This document shows, one piece after another, positions 10,324-21,831 of a stretch of DNA of 64,000 nt; position 1 is the stretch's first letter, and every line of letters begins with the position of its first letter. Source of the stretch: Colletotrichum lupini (Eukaryota > Ascomycota > Sordariomycetes > Glomerellales > Glomerellaceae); assembly GCF_023278565.1 (NCBI RefSeq), contig NC_064672.1, positions 1,550,001 to 1,614,000 of the forward strand, written 5' to 3'. The notes under the pieces were generated by a model that worked only from the letters and a program-made list of their open reading frames with translations, was not told the DNA's origin and did no database searches. The position numbers and the translations under genes were made by a program.

Positions 10324-12785
10324 GATTATCGTCAAACGCCGCAAGGGAGAAACGCAACAACGATCCTCGACAATTTTTTTTTTCTCCAACTTAGGTCTTA
10401 CTCAGGGCCGCTTGATAACGACTTGATATCAAGGGCGCAGTAGTCGGCCGATTGCGGATGTCGGATATTTGTACGGATATCCCGCGTGGTTATTATGGGC
10501 CTGGTTCCGAGTTCCAGCGGTCGTGTGGATCGTGACAGGATCAGATCAGTCTGTTGCTGGGCTGGGCGTTACTGCGAACGGAGGTATGTGCAGGGCAGTG
10601 GTTTTTATTTGGAAGTGGGAGAAACGGCTCCTCTCTCACTGCAACTCTTCCGATTGTTTCAAAGACGCAGAAGAAGAAACAGTGAAAGGGACGAGTCTGT
10701 TCATGGAAGAGGACCTTTTTTTCATGGATTTTGCAGTTTTCCCGATAACAAGGTAAAGAAAGGCGCGAGGACCTCGAAGTGGATGGGATAGTGGGGACCT
10801 CGCGCCATCGGCACCGCATCCATTCACACGCATTAGTCAAAGACGACCGGATGGCTAGACGGCGCGACCCGTTTGGCAATTTTTCCCATGCACTTCTCGA
10901 CGATTATTCAGCCCAGAACGCGGTTCGCTCTTTCGAGAGGAAGCCCACCGCGGACTAGGGTGGATCTCGTCATCGCGGCGAAAGGGAATAAGAGAGGAGA
11001 GGAGAGGAGATGGAGAGGGGCATGCAGGTGTGTCATAGAGCCCCCTGGATGGGTGACAAAACTGTGGGATGGATGACGCTGCGTTGGACCCTACATCGCC
11101 TTGGGGATCTTCCAGTTCTGCATCGGAGCCAACAGCCTATTCTTGCGAGAGCGGATGGAAGGGTCCAATGAGAAGGGGTCTCGAGCTATTCGGCGTTAGT
11201 TCGCGCGAGTTTTCGATTGCTAACATTTTATTAGTATTGTTATTATCTTTTGGCTGCACTTACCTTGGCCGAAAGGGTGACAGAAGGGACGGGGTTCTCT
11301 CGGAAATAAACCGTCATGGATATGACGTCGGAAGAGCCGAGATTCACCACGACCTTTTTTGGCTCATTCCAGACATTTCACAAGTCGCGGTTTCTCATTC
11401 AGCTGGCGGCGGCGGGAAGAGACGGGGGGATCCTCGGCGTCTGGAACCTGGGATCATTTGAGACAGGAGGCGCCTGCCACCTCTTGTCACTCCTGCAACG
11501 AGTCACAGGTGCTAAAATTGGCCCTGTAACCTTGATCTGTCGACTGTTCGAGCAACATACGTCGAGATGTGGTGCTGAGTAGAAACCCAGCCCGTCTTGG
11601 CGGAATTCCACTCCACGGCTGTTAGACGCGGCCCGATGGAATGGTTCACCGACCACAGGCTCGCAGAGGACGTGCGAATTCGCGATAAGCTTGGTGGTCC
11701 TCTCCCATCTATCATACTTTGGCTAGCTTCCGACTCTGTCCATCTTGAGATCTGACTAGATGGGTTCAGAGTTTAGACTGCCCAGCATGTGGGCTCTTGA
11801 GGCGATCGATCCCCGCTTTCGCATGTTGCAGGCCCAGCAAAAAAACACTGGATTGTCACTTTCGCTTCTTTTGTAGAGGGCCGAAGCCGCGAGAGGGTTG
11901 TCAGTCACATTGAATTGTCGGCAGCTTTTCCCGGCGCCGGGCGAGACCGTTATCTTGGTCTCCTGCCCAGTGTCTGTGCGCATTGCCAATTTTTCTGACA
12001 GCTTGCCACACACAGACAGACACTCCAATATTTGGGCCTTTTCTCCCCGCGGCGCCGGCTCGCCGATCGGGGCCTTTGGGGGTGGCTTAGCTCAGATGGG
12101 ATTGAGAGTAAGGGAATCCACGTGTTTTGATTTGTGATTTGAGGTGTGGAGATCCTTTAAGCTGAGTATCCCACGGAGTTACGATGAGGATTGGTAATCT
12201 AAAACGTTCACTACTAAATGCCTATGATTTACAATACTGAAGTTCACCAACAACTTGGGGTAGTGCAAGGAGGCAGGTAGGTCAGGTAATCCTCGATAAC
12301 CCGTGATTTTTTCGTCATTTCCTTCTTCCTTCTTCCTCTATCTATCTACTCTGATGGAGGTGAAATCATGTGCAGTCTCCATAAGCGTTATTATCATACA
12401 TGAGGCCCCTTTCCATCCTTTCCTTCGTACCTCTGTTTACTTACATGATCATCATCATGATGAGCCCGCTACTCTTTCTAGTATACTGATATTTCTCGCT
12501 TTCGTTGGGTTTGAAAATGCAGTTTGCTGAACTCTTGACCCCCGAAAACAGGGGGCAAATGACAAGAAAGACAATAAAGATGAGAAATAAAAAACAAACA
12601 AAACGCCCGTTACATGCAAGATAACACACATATATAAAACCCCCGGTACGCATGTCGTCGGACAACACAATGCACGTCGTCAACAGAGCCGCACAACTAG
12701 GCCCACTCACAAAGCACCTCACCTCCGGACCTCCGGTACGGAACTTCCGAAAGTTGACTCATTTTTCCGTCCGTTTCATTCCCTC
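10324..12785. other. Intergenic region upstream of the MFS gene
   Basis: About 2.5 kb between the transporter start and the 3' end of exgD, both on the minus strand, so it should include the transporter promoter. Open frames are short and featureless. A GAGAG-type purine repeat lies near 10993-11013 and an ATCATCATGATGA palindrome near 12445. The stretch 12180-12700 is more AT-rich and is probably the exgD 3' flank. Confidence 0.55.
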
Positions 12786-14977
12786 TCACATCCGGTAGGT
12801 CTCCGCCAAGCTCCCAAAGTCCGGCACGGTCCCGGAGCAGTCAAAGTCCCGATCGTACGCCTTGGCCGGCAGGATCCCGGCCGCGAGGCCCTTTTTGTAA
12901 CTCCACAGCGGCGCGCTCTCCGTGTCCCACGTCCAGTACCACCACCCCCACCCCTTTTCGAACGAGTGCATCTGCGCCTCGGCAAACATTTGCAAGAACT
13001 TCTTGTAGTCGCTGCTGAAGCCGCCCGCGTCGCCGTTGGCCGTGTCGCAGTCGCACTTGGAGTCCTGGGTCGGGCACCGCGGCTCGAGGATCGACGTCGT
13101 CGCGTTGCCCGTGTTGTAGGTGCCCGTCCACCGGTTGCCCCAGCCGACGTTGGTCAGGTGCTTGGCGCAGTCCGTGTCGGCCTGGGACCACTCGGCGAAG
13201 AGCGTGGGGCCGTAGCCCGTGGAGGTGTCCATCGACTGCTCCGTCTGCTCCGTCCACCCGCTGCAGGCGTACTCGACCTTCTTCTTGTGCGTGTAGACGA
13301 TTTGGTCGGTGTTGAAAATGACGTACTGATGTACGTCGAGCGCGAGGTCACTGTAGCCCGTCAGTTTCCCCTGCCAGTTGGCCAAGCCCATGAATCCGTC
13401 GCCGAACACCACGACGCCGCCGATGCCGTTGCCCTTGACGAGCTTGTAGGCCTGCGCGGTCCACGAGACCACATCGGCGTTGTTGAGGTCCACGTTGCGC
13501 GGCTCGTTGGCGAGACCGTAAAAGGCAATGATGTTCTTGTAGCGGTCCTGGGCGAAGAACTTGGAGAGGCGGTCGTGCATATCCAGGCTGCGCTGGGCGT
13601 TGGTCGCGCCGTCGGTGCCATTGAGCCAGCCGATGGCGCCCTGACGGCCCGAGTGGTTCCAGCCGTTTTGACTACCCGGGAGGCCGTGGACGTCAAGGTT
13701 GACACGGAGGCCGTACTTGCGCGCCCACTCGATGCCGCGGAGGAGGTAGCGCCACGAGGTGCGGAAGAGGTAGGGGTCGCCGTCGTAGACCTCGACGGCC
13801 CAGTAGTTGAAGGGGATGCGGACGTGGTCAAGGCCGGCGTCGGCGATCTCCTTGAAGGTGGACTCGGTGACGAAAGTCGAGTAATGCTTCTCGAGGACCT
13901 CGGCCGTCTGCTTCGTGCCGAGGTGCTTGCAGAGCGTGTACTCGTCAATGATGCCGAGGCGGGAGTCGTAGTTGAAGAGGGAAGGGGTGATGAAGGGCTC
14001 GAGGTTTAGCCAGCCGCCGACGTTGACGCCGCGGGCGGGCCGCGAGCCGTAGGAGCCCCAGGCGTCTTTGAGCGCCGGCACCTTGTCGTTTGCCCGTTTC
14101 GAGTCGTCCCAGTCGGTATAGAGACCCATGACGGGCAGGTCGCCGACCATCTGCTCCGTGAATGTGACGTTGAAATCGGTTGTGTCATCCCATGACCACG
14201 GATCGAGGTAGGTGCCGCGCCACTTCATCGGGACGCTGTCCTTATTTCCGTCGTCGAGGGTCGTCTTCGTGTTGCTGCTCTTGTTATTGTTCTTGCTGAC
14301 CACCACGGCCACTACAATGATGATGATGAGAAGCACTAATGAGACACTGAGACATATCCCTGATGGCCAGTTAGTCAACGTCTCCAGCTCCCGATTCAAA
14401 GCAACCTACAAAGCTTCTTCCGCTTCTTGACGGGTTTTGGAGGGTCCTCCATGAGATACTCCTTCTCGAAGCTGTGGTCAGAGCTGTTCCACCCTCCGCC
14501 CCTCAAGTGGCCTCTTGACCGTCCCTCCTCCATAATCGCGCCACTGACCACCCGTTTCTTTTTGTTCTTGTGTTCCCTCCTGGGCTTTTCGTAGACTGCC
14601 TCCGTATCCACCTCTCGCCGCACCCGTTTTGGTCGTTCTGTGGGCGCATCTCTGTAGGCTGCTTCGCGTCGCGCCCTCCGTCTCTCCCGCCGCTCTGCGT
14701 CTGCGTCTGCATTGGCGTCCCTCGATGGTCTCCCAGCACCCGCACTTCTTTCTTTCTTTTCCCTTCTCTTTTGCCTCTTGACGTTATCCTGGTCCAGCTT
14801 TGCTAACGCATCCACGGACAGCGATTGTGACCTTCTCTCGTCCCTGCTTTCGCCGGAATCTGTGGCCGGTCGTCTAGATCCTTCTGCGCGTGATCGTCGT
14901 TTTTTGTTGTGGTGTTTCCTGCCCGATGAGTCTCGTGGTCGATGCGACGACGGTCTCGAAGATTCACCGGGCGCCAT
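12786..14977 (-). CDS. exgD: Membrane-anchored glucan 1,3-beta-glucosidase (GH5), ExgD type
   Basis: Type II membrane exo-beta-1,3-glucanase likely acting on cell-wall glucan at the cell surface. Exons 14977-14410 and 14359-12786 give 713 aa. The 50-nt intron has a GTAGGT donor and a TTGACTAAC branch site. Residues 1-189 are a very basic Arg/Lys/Ser cytoplasmic tail. Residues 191-210 form the single membrane anchor (ICLSV...VVAVVV). The GH5 domain starts near 290 (RGVNVGGWLNLEPF). The proton-donor Glu475 lies in LANEP and the nucleophile Glu579 in FAEWSQ, with the LDVHGLPGSQNGWNHSG loop near 411-427. Several NxS/T sites are present. Length is somewhat below the Aspergillus enzymes I know (about 830 aa), mainly in the N-terminal tail. 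It is divergent from the BCKDHB gene. A short upstream exon may extend the N-terminus (see findings). Confidence 0.93.
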
Positions 14978-15537
14978 CTTCTATTTTGTCGCAAAAAGTC
15001 GTCCTCGTTGGGTGAAAGTAACCTAGTCGCCGTTGCACTGGAATGTTCGCGACTCGGATGACATTCCTGGCGGTTAGGTAGAAAAGGCACGGGTTTGCGG
15101 GAAATACGTTTGCGTCGCGACGAAGTACTCGTTGGCCTTCGCTTGGTGCCAGGGTACCAAGATGTCGTATTCCAATTGCTCCTGCCTTGTTTTTGGAGGT
15201 GCTTTGGCGCATCGGCTGTTGGCAGGGCAACAATCGACCTTGAGCTCTGGTCCCAGTGGCCCCAGTGTCCCCAGTACCTCCTTATCAGAGCGTTAAGTGG
15301 CTGCAGGGGTCTGTGGCTGACAGGAGCCGCTTCGACCCCGCGAACGCCGTCGCAAGCCGAAGATTGACTTACATCACCCGCCATCCTTCGGGTTAGCAAC
15401 GAGGGCCTACCTCGTCTGAGCCGGCTCCCGTCCTTCAATCCCCTTCATCTCTACGAATAGAGCTCACACAAACCACAAGGCATTGGCTTCTCAAAAAGGG
15501 ATCTTTGGGTTTTCTATCTCTCTCTGTACCATTCACA
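14978..15537. promoter_or_regulatory. Divergent intergenic region between exgD and BCKDHB
   Basis: The two start codons lie 560 nt apart and face away from each other, so both promoters must be here unless leaders overlap. A minus-strand ATG at 15385-15383 is followed after four codons by a good GTAAGT donor, and a TAG|AAG acceptor lies just upstream of the exgD ATG. A 5' intron of exgD of roughly 390 nt could therefore occupy most of the region. I see no clear TATA box. Confidence 0.5.
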
Positions 15538-16808
15538 ATGAGGTCGTCGTCAATTTCATTACGTCCACTGCGGCGAGCGCTGGCGCCGCCGGTATCGACG
15601 CAGCTTCTGCCACCCCTTGCAACGGGCCCCCGGCTCTACTCGACACACCCGCCCAATGCAAAGCTCAACATACCCGTGGACTACGCGACAACGTCACTCC
15701 TCGCGCACTCTTCACAAACTGCTCTCGGCACGGCCGAATTACCGGCGGAGGTGCGCGATGGCACGACAAAGAAGATGAACCTGTTTCAAGCCATCAACGA
15801 TGCTCTCTCCATCGCCCTGGCTGAGGACGACTCCGTCATGGTTTTTGGCGAGGACGTTGCCTTTGGCGGCGTCTTTCGGTGCACGATGAAGCTGGCAGAG
15901 ACGTACGGTGCCGACCGCATCTTCAACACGCCACTGACGGAACAGGGCATCATGGGCTTCGCCATTGGCGCGGCCGCAGAGGGTATGCGGCCGGTTGCTG
16001 AGATACAATTTGCCGACTACGTCTACCCGGCCTTTGACCAGCTCGTCAACGAGGCGGCCAAGTACCGATACAGGGACGGCGCCTGTGGCCGGAGCGTTGG
16101 TGGTCTGACGGTACGCATGCCCTGCGGCGGCGTCGGCCACGGCGCCCTCTATCACTCTCAGTCGCCCGAGAGCTTGTTCACGCACATCCCCGGTCTGCGG
16201 GTGATTATGCCACGGTCACCTCTACAAGCCAAGGGTCTGTTGCTGGCGGCCATCCGCAGCAATGACCCGTGCATCTTCATGGAGCCCAAGATTCTGTACC
16301 GCGCGGCCGTCGAGCAGGTGCCCGCGGGAGCGTACACGCTGCCGTTGTCCAAGGCGGAGGTGCTGAAGGAGGGCAAGGACGTGACGATTATCTCGTACGG
16401 ACAGCCGCTGTATACTTGCATGTCGGCCATACAAAAGGCCGAAGAGGAGCTGGGCATCTCTGTCGAGCTCATTGATCTTAGAACGCTGTACCCCTGGGAT
16501 AAGGAGACGGTATTCCAGAGCGTGCGCAAGACAGGCCACTGCATCGTGGTGCACGAAGCGATGGTGAATGCTGGTATCGGTGCTGAGGTTGCTGCCACGA
16601 TCCAGGAGGATCCTGATACCTTTTTGAGGCTGGAGGCACCGGTTGCAAGAGTTGCTGGATGGAGCATTCACACTCCGTTGCTTTATGAGAAGTTCAACAT
16701 CCCTGATGTTGCAAGTAAGTGTTGCCTCCTCCCCATGATAAATGCTACAACGATTTCTAACGTATCTCAGGGGTTTATGACAATATTAAGCGGGTTCTGG
16801 ATTATTGA
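15538..16808 (+). CDS. BCKDHB: Branched-chain 2-oxoacid dehydrogenase E1 beta subunit
   Basis: Mitochondrial E1-beta of the branched-chain alpha-keto acid dehydrogenase complex, which with E1-alpha and thiamine diphosphate decarboxylates the keto acids of Leu, Ile and Val. Two exons, 15538-16714 and 16771-16808, encode 404 aa. The terminal exon supplies [12 protein letters not shown], the expected end; without splicing an unrelated tail would follow. The N-terminus ([17 protein letters not shown]...LYSTH) is Arg/Ser-rich without acids, as in a matrix targeting peptide. Recognisable blocks are [79 protein letters not shown] and [13 protein letters not shown]. The VFRCT and YHSQSPE forms favour the branched-chain enzyme over pyruvate dehydrogenase E1-beta. 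It is divergent from exgD and tandem with cap1. Confidence 0.94.
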
Positions 16809-17232
16809 GACTTGGTAGGGGACCAGGAGTGATAGGGAAAATAAAGAAGAAGAAAATTCAAAACATAGCACATACCCTTAATGACATGCCATACAACTTC
16901 ATAAGTAATGTTCTGCTAGCTTTGGATATGAATTGGATGCAGGTAGCAGCGAACCCGTTGACATGTTCGCTTCGTGATGGGGAAGTACACCATGAGTCCA
17001 CTTCCTTCAGCTCAAGTGGAGGTCCCGCGCTAACAATTAACCCCCTTTCCCAGCCAATCCGCCCCTCCCCATGTCCCGCCTCCAACTGCCCCGCATTACG
17101 TTTCAACGTTCGAGAGAGGCAGACAGCTCTCCATTTACTCCGTACAGCCGCAATCGTCACCGACTCAACGACAGACTGATTGCGCGATCAGAACCTTTGA
17201 CCCTTTCCGCCGCACCAGCTTGCAACCTCACA
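16809..17232. other. Intergenic region between BCKDHB and cap1
   Basis: A 424-nt tandem spacer. The AT-rich first part (16840-16930) is probably the BCKDHB 3' UTR. The C- and T-rich part from about 17040 is probably the cap1 promoter and leader. Nothing else is seen. Confidence 0.5.
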
Positions 17233-18376
17233 ATGTCCCAAGTCGAGACCGTGTCCTCCTTCGTGGAGGGTGCTCCCCCAGGCGAGGTACCTTCCCACTT
17301 GCCTCGAGTTCCATCCCCTTACGACGCGCATGACGTCGCGAACCGCACCCCAAGCTGACCTCGATTGAAGCTCGCAGATGTTATTGCAGGTAAACCGCAC
17401 TTGCCTACCCTAACCCCCAATTCTGCCACGAAGACGAATGGGCCGACAGCTCCGAACGAACTGCTGACACCGTCGCAAAGATATCAAGTCGCTCACCGTA
17501 TCGGACCCCGAGATCGTGTCCAGCCTCGAGCCGGCGTTTGAAAAGTACAACGAGGAGCAGTTCGTCACGGTGAAGCTGCCAGGCGGAAGCCAGCAGGTCA
17601 TTGTTAGCGCGCACAGCTCGCTCGGCGACGGCCAGTACTTTGACGTGGAGAGCTCCACGAGCTTCTCCTTTGACCACACCACACAGAAGGCGAGCAACGT
17701 GCAGAGCTACGTTTTGGAGAGCGCCAACTCGGACTTGATGTAGGTTTTTTTTTTTGACGGGAATCGAGACAACAAGATGAGGACAGTGATGCTGAGAGAG
17801 CTACGTGAACAGCAAGTCGACGTTGAAGAGCCTCGGCCCCTATGTCCAGGAACACTTCCCCAACGCCGCGTACGGCGTCTACCCCACCGAGAACGATTCC
17901 AAGGTTGCCGTCATAATCGTCTCGAACAAGTACTCTCCCAACAACTTCTGGTACGTGATACCCCTATAGCGCTCTTCCCTGAGCGTTCCCCACCGCCGCG
18001 GGTGCATGTACTAACCCATGGGGTTACCATCAGGAACGGCCGATGGCGATCAGTGTACATCTTCGACCCCTCCTCCGAGGCCCTCGAGGGCTCCGTCAAG
18101 GTCGACGTGCACTACTACGAAGACGGCAACGTCAGGCTGCTCACGAGCCGGCCCAGCCAGGCGTCGGTGTCATCGGGCACGGGCGCGGGCATCGTCAAGG
18201 AGATTGCGGCGTCGGAGAAGAAGTACCAGGAGGAGCTCAACAGGGGGTTCACGAGCCTGAGCGAGGGCGCGTTCAAGGGCCTGCGACGACAGCTGCCGGT
18301 GACGAGGCAGAAGATTGAGTGGGACAAGATTACCTCGTACAGGCTGGGCCAGGATATTGGCGGTGGCCGGAAATAA
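17233..18376 (+). CDS. cap1: F-actin capping protein alpha subunit
   Basis: Alpha subunit of the CapZ heterodimer, which caps actin filament barbed ends and sits in cortical actin patches. Five exons (17233-17286, 17371-17389, 17481-17739, 17813-17950, 18034-18376) encode 270 aa, close to the yeast protein. Exon 2 is only 19 nt (LADVIAD with the split codon) and is required to keep frame. The N-terminus VSSFVEGAPPGELADVIADIKSL is typical. The middle carries EHFPNAAYGVYPTEN and a VIIVSNKYSPNNFWNGRWRS stretch rebuilt across intron 4, which has a clear TACTAAC branch site. The C-terminal third contains KVDVHYYEDGNVRL and a helix with LRRQLPVTRQKIEWDKITSYRLGQDI, the actin-binding tail. No key segment is missing. 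Confidence 0.95.
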
Positions 18377-21211
18377 AGAGAGAGTGGGGGAAGAAGGACA
18401 GAAAGAGAGAGTCTTTTGATTGTTAAGGGCTACCTACATATAGAGTGTTTGCTCGACTGGTGCATTCAGCATGCCAAAGCTAGGAATGGTTTAAAAAGCT
18501 TTCTTTACCAACACATCACTTTTGCTGTCAGGAGGGTTTCCAGTGCAAAGAAGTACCTTGGTAAGGACGTATGCTTCATTCCCACGTGTGATCCTGGGAA
18601 GGGTGTCGACAGAAATAGACTGCGGAAGTCACCTCTTACCTCAACAGAGAGACTCAAGGAAATCTAGCAGATAAAAAAATGCAACTGAATTACCCCTTTT
18701 AGCTTTCGGGCCATCAGGTTGTCCATTGCAGCAACCGTCTAGGAAATAGAGGAGGAAATGTGTGGTAGACGGAATTGTCAATCGAACCGGCGGAAATTAC
18801 CTAATCGGGTAACATATCGCGATGACATCTTCACGACCGCCCATAAAGAAAAGAGCTATCGCAGCCGATTATCTAAAAAGAGTCAAGAGCTGAGGCCTGA
18901 ATCTCAATCTTGTTACCCCGCGCGTTCCCCGCCTTTTGGGCTCATACCAAGTCACAAGTGGGAAGCCTGGCGCTCGGGAGGGAGCTCAAGGGGAATGACG
19001 ATACCGGAGGCCGGAGACCGCACGGGACTGCCTCGGCATCATCCCGAATTTCCCGAAGGGTGGGTTGCGGGATTGAGGGGGAAATATCCGTACGGCGGAA
19101 TTGGACACTCGATAGGTTCCATACGTCAGGAAAACGTGTCGTTCGGAGAATCAAGGAAAGTTGATGCTGGCCTCTCTCTCTTTTGTATTTCGTGAGTTCA
19201 TGATAGCTGAGGTAATGTTCCGTTGGAGGAATTGGACTGCCCGTATGCCCCGTGGGATCCGGACTCTTTTAATGGTCAGTGATCTGTCCGTCCGAAGTGT
19301 ATGTGCGTGTGTGTGTGAGCGGCCCTTTATTTGCGATGTCACAGATGCGAGGTACAGATATGCAGTGTAGTAGTGTATCCCGTACGTGTGTGCCCCAGCT
19401 GGTCCAGTCCAGACTCCCAGCCCGGAGAGCCAGGCTAATTCACCTAGTCCAGCCCAGGAAACCCCGCGGAACGGCGAGATAAGGCAAGATCCGACGGAAC
19501 GATAGCGTCAGTATTGAGTCGATTGACGACGAGGGGAGGGAACGGCGCGGATGGCAAGGGTGGGGGACGGTATGCGTTCCCCGTGGAAGCGGGATTTGGG
19601 AACAATGACCTTGCAGCGGTACGTGTGGGCATTTGCGGGACTTGGTGTTGCAGTCGGGCTGCTGGTGAACCACGAGAGGGCGTGGGAAGCAGCAGCGATT
19701 GGCAATGCGAGTTTACGAACACGAATAACTGGGGAATTTGACCCCGAAGACGAGAGGCCGTGCCGGACCCTTGTGTACAGTAGAGTACAGACAGACACTC
19801 GGTGTGCTTGGGGGGACGTTGCAGTCGGTTTCTTCCAAGATTCCTGTTATACAAGCTGTACCGAATACTGCGTAGAAGGGCATTTTGCATAACAGAACCG
19901 CTTCGGTAGCGGACACCGATGTGATTCCGCCCCGTTGGAGGATTGGAGGGGCCATGCGTTTCGAAACGAGCTAGCAACGTGCTCTCTTTCTTTCTCAAAG
20001 TGTCGATCGACCGCGGAAGCTGGGGGCGGTAAAGAGGTGGAAGACTATGTAGTAGGTACGAAGTAACCCCCGGTACTAAGCGGCGAGTGTTTAAGTTTTG
20101 CAGCGGGAGCCCTGACTCGACAATTCGCTTTGGGAGTATCAACGGGCGGGGTGAAGCGAAGGAAGACGTGGCTGGTCCAGGAAAGGCAGTTTTGCCTTGG
20201 CCCAAGGCCCTTGGTTCCGGTTGATGGCTATGGCAAATCGACGCGGGTGTTGGAGGTGAGTGAGACTCGAGTATACGAATTACCTTGGCCTGAATGTGAG
20301 AATTTGGGGTATGTGAACAGGGTGTGTGCTATGCGTCAAACGGTGGCAGCCTTGGAAGGGTGTCAAATGTCTGTCTGGCTGGGGTTCAACTACCCGAGTG
20401 CGATGCCGAGAAGGAGGCCGGCGAGCTTCTCCTCTCTGGTCTAAGCAAGAAGGCCATGGAACTTGTGGAAGTAGTCGGGTCCTTTCCATTGTCACATACC
20501 TACCGGTAATACCTTACTTGCCTACTCAGGTAGTGTTCTGACTCTACAAGGTACCAAGTTCCGCCAGCTAAATTGGCTCCCCCCTTTGAAATCGCACCTT
20601 CTTCCTTGTGCTGCCGCCTGCCTTACTGTGGTGCCTCTCTTAAGTATCCCCGGCCCACATTCACTCCAGCGAATCACGGCAACTGTGCACTAATTTCTTC
20701 TTTTCTCATTGGCTCAAGACACCGTCCACCCCTGAGCGGACTGCTAGTACCAAGCCCAGTACTGTTGTGAGGTGTCCACAGGTAGTGACCGCTTGGTCCC
20801 AGCGGAAGCTTCCATCAGCTGTCAGTCCCAGTCCGCAAAGTGCTGCGCTTTCCCCCCCCCCGATTTTTAACGGGGTCCCGCGATAAAGCAGTGTGAACGG
20901 GCTCAACAACATCCGAGGGACCTCCTTCTCGTCCGATTCCTTTTTCCTTACTTCCTCCTGCACCAAAAAACCTACCCTTCCTCTCTCACCTAATCTCATC
21001 CCCAAAGCCAAACTTTTCCGCCTGCGATTCTTTCCCTCCGCTCTGTGTTGCGCAAACCGAATCGAATTCTTCACACCGAATCCTAGCCAAATCAGCAAGG
21101 ACCCTCAACAAACTTCCCACCCCTCCGATAAACAAGGAAGGAAGAAAAAAATAGGAGCCACGTTTACCAACAACAATCCTTTACCGTCTCTCTACACACA
21201 AACCAGTCACA
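18377..21211. other. Intergenic region between cap1 and cytochrome b5
   Basis: About 2.8 kb without a supported gene. A 253-codon open frame on the minus strand (19444-20205) and a 145-codon frame on the plus strand (18758-19195) show no domain, no conserved motif and no coding periodicity that I can see. A short inverted repeat (CCCCG, 8-nt spacer, CGGGG) lies at 20858-20875. The C/A-rich stretch 20940-21210 is probably the cytochrome b5 leader. Confidence 0.55.
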
Positions 21212-21831
21212 ATGGGCGCTGTCGAACTCACCTACCAGGATGTTGCTGAGCACAACACCAAGAAGGACATCTACATGGTGATCCACGACAAGATCTACGA
21301 CTGCACCAAGTTCGTCGACGAGCACCCGTAAGTACTTAGCTAGACCTGCGTCTGCCTCCCGCCACTCTCGCGCCAGTACCCCTCCTCCTAAGGATTCCAA
21401 TTTCTCTCGACGAGCACCTCCAACTGACCTCTTTTTCCTTGACAGCGGTGGCGAGGAGGTTCTTCTTGACGTCGGTGGTCAGGATGCCACCGAGGCTTTC
21501 GAGGATGTCGGACACAGCGACGAGGCCCGCGAGACCCTGGACCAATTGTACCTCGGTGACCTGAAGCGCCAGGTGAGTCAAAGCAATGATTCTTATGTTG
21601 CCGCGATCGCGCACGCAACGTCCGAGCTGCAGAAAGCAAGCGTGCTGACTTCCCCCCTTTCTACAGCCCGGAGACCCTGCCCCCAAGAAGCAGGTTGCCG
21701 CCAGCAGCTCAGCTTCCAGCACCGAGAGCCCCGGCTTCGGCATCGGCCTGTACGCCGTTCTCCTCGTGGGTGGCGTCCTCGCATACGTCGCCTACAACTA
21801 CCAGCAGCAGCAACAGCAGCAGTCCGCATAA
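21212..21831 (+). CDS. CYB5: Cytochrome b5, tail-anchored
   Basis: Small haem protein of the ER membrane that passes electrons to desaturases, hydroxylases and P450s. Three exons (21212-21327, 21446-21572, 21667-21831) encode 135 aa. The haem-ligand histidines are His38 in HPGG, rebuilt exactly across intron 1, and His62 in VGHS. Between them is the usual [18 protein letters not shown] block. After a Ser/Ala linker (about 83-100) a single hydrophobic segment, [19 protein letters not shown], forms the C-terminal anchor. The protein ends in seven glutamines plus SA, a slightly unusual lumenal tail. The C/A-rich upstream DNA resembles leaders of strongly expressed fungal genes. Confidence 0.96.

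Noticed and set aside
12966..14009. 347-codon open frame opposite exgD
   Set aside because: It is a mirror of the GC-rich exgD coding strand; its Val/Ala/Glu-rich translation is the usual antisense shadow.
14803..15438. 211-codon minus-strand frame overlapping exgD exon 1
   Set aside because: It is out of frame with the exgD protein over most of its length; only its short MAGD start with a GTAAGT donor may matter and is reported separately.
19444..20205. 253-codon open frame on the minus strand
   Set aside because: No domain, a Pro/Arg/Ser-rich translation without patterning and no ATG at its upstream end that fits; most likely a chance open frame.
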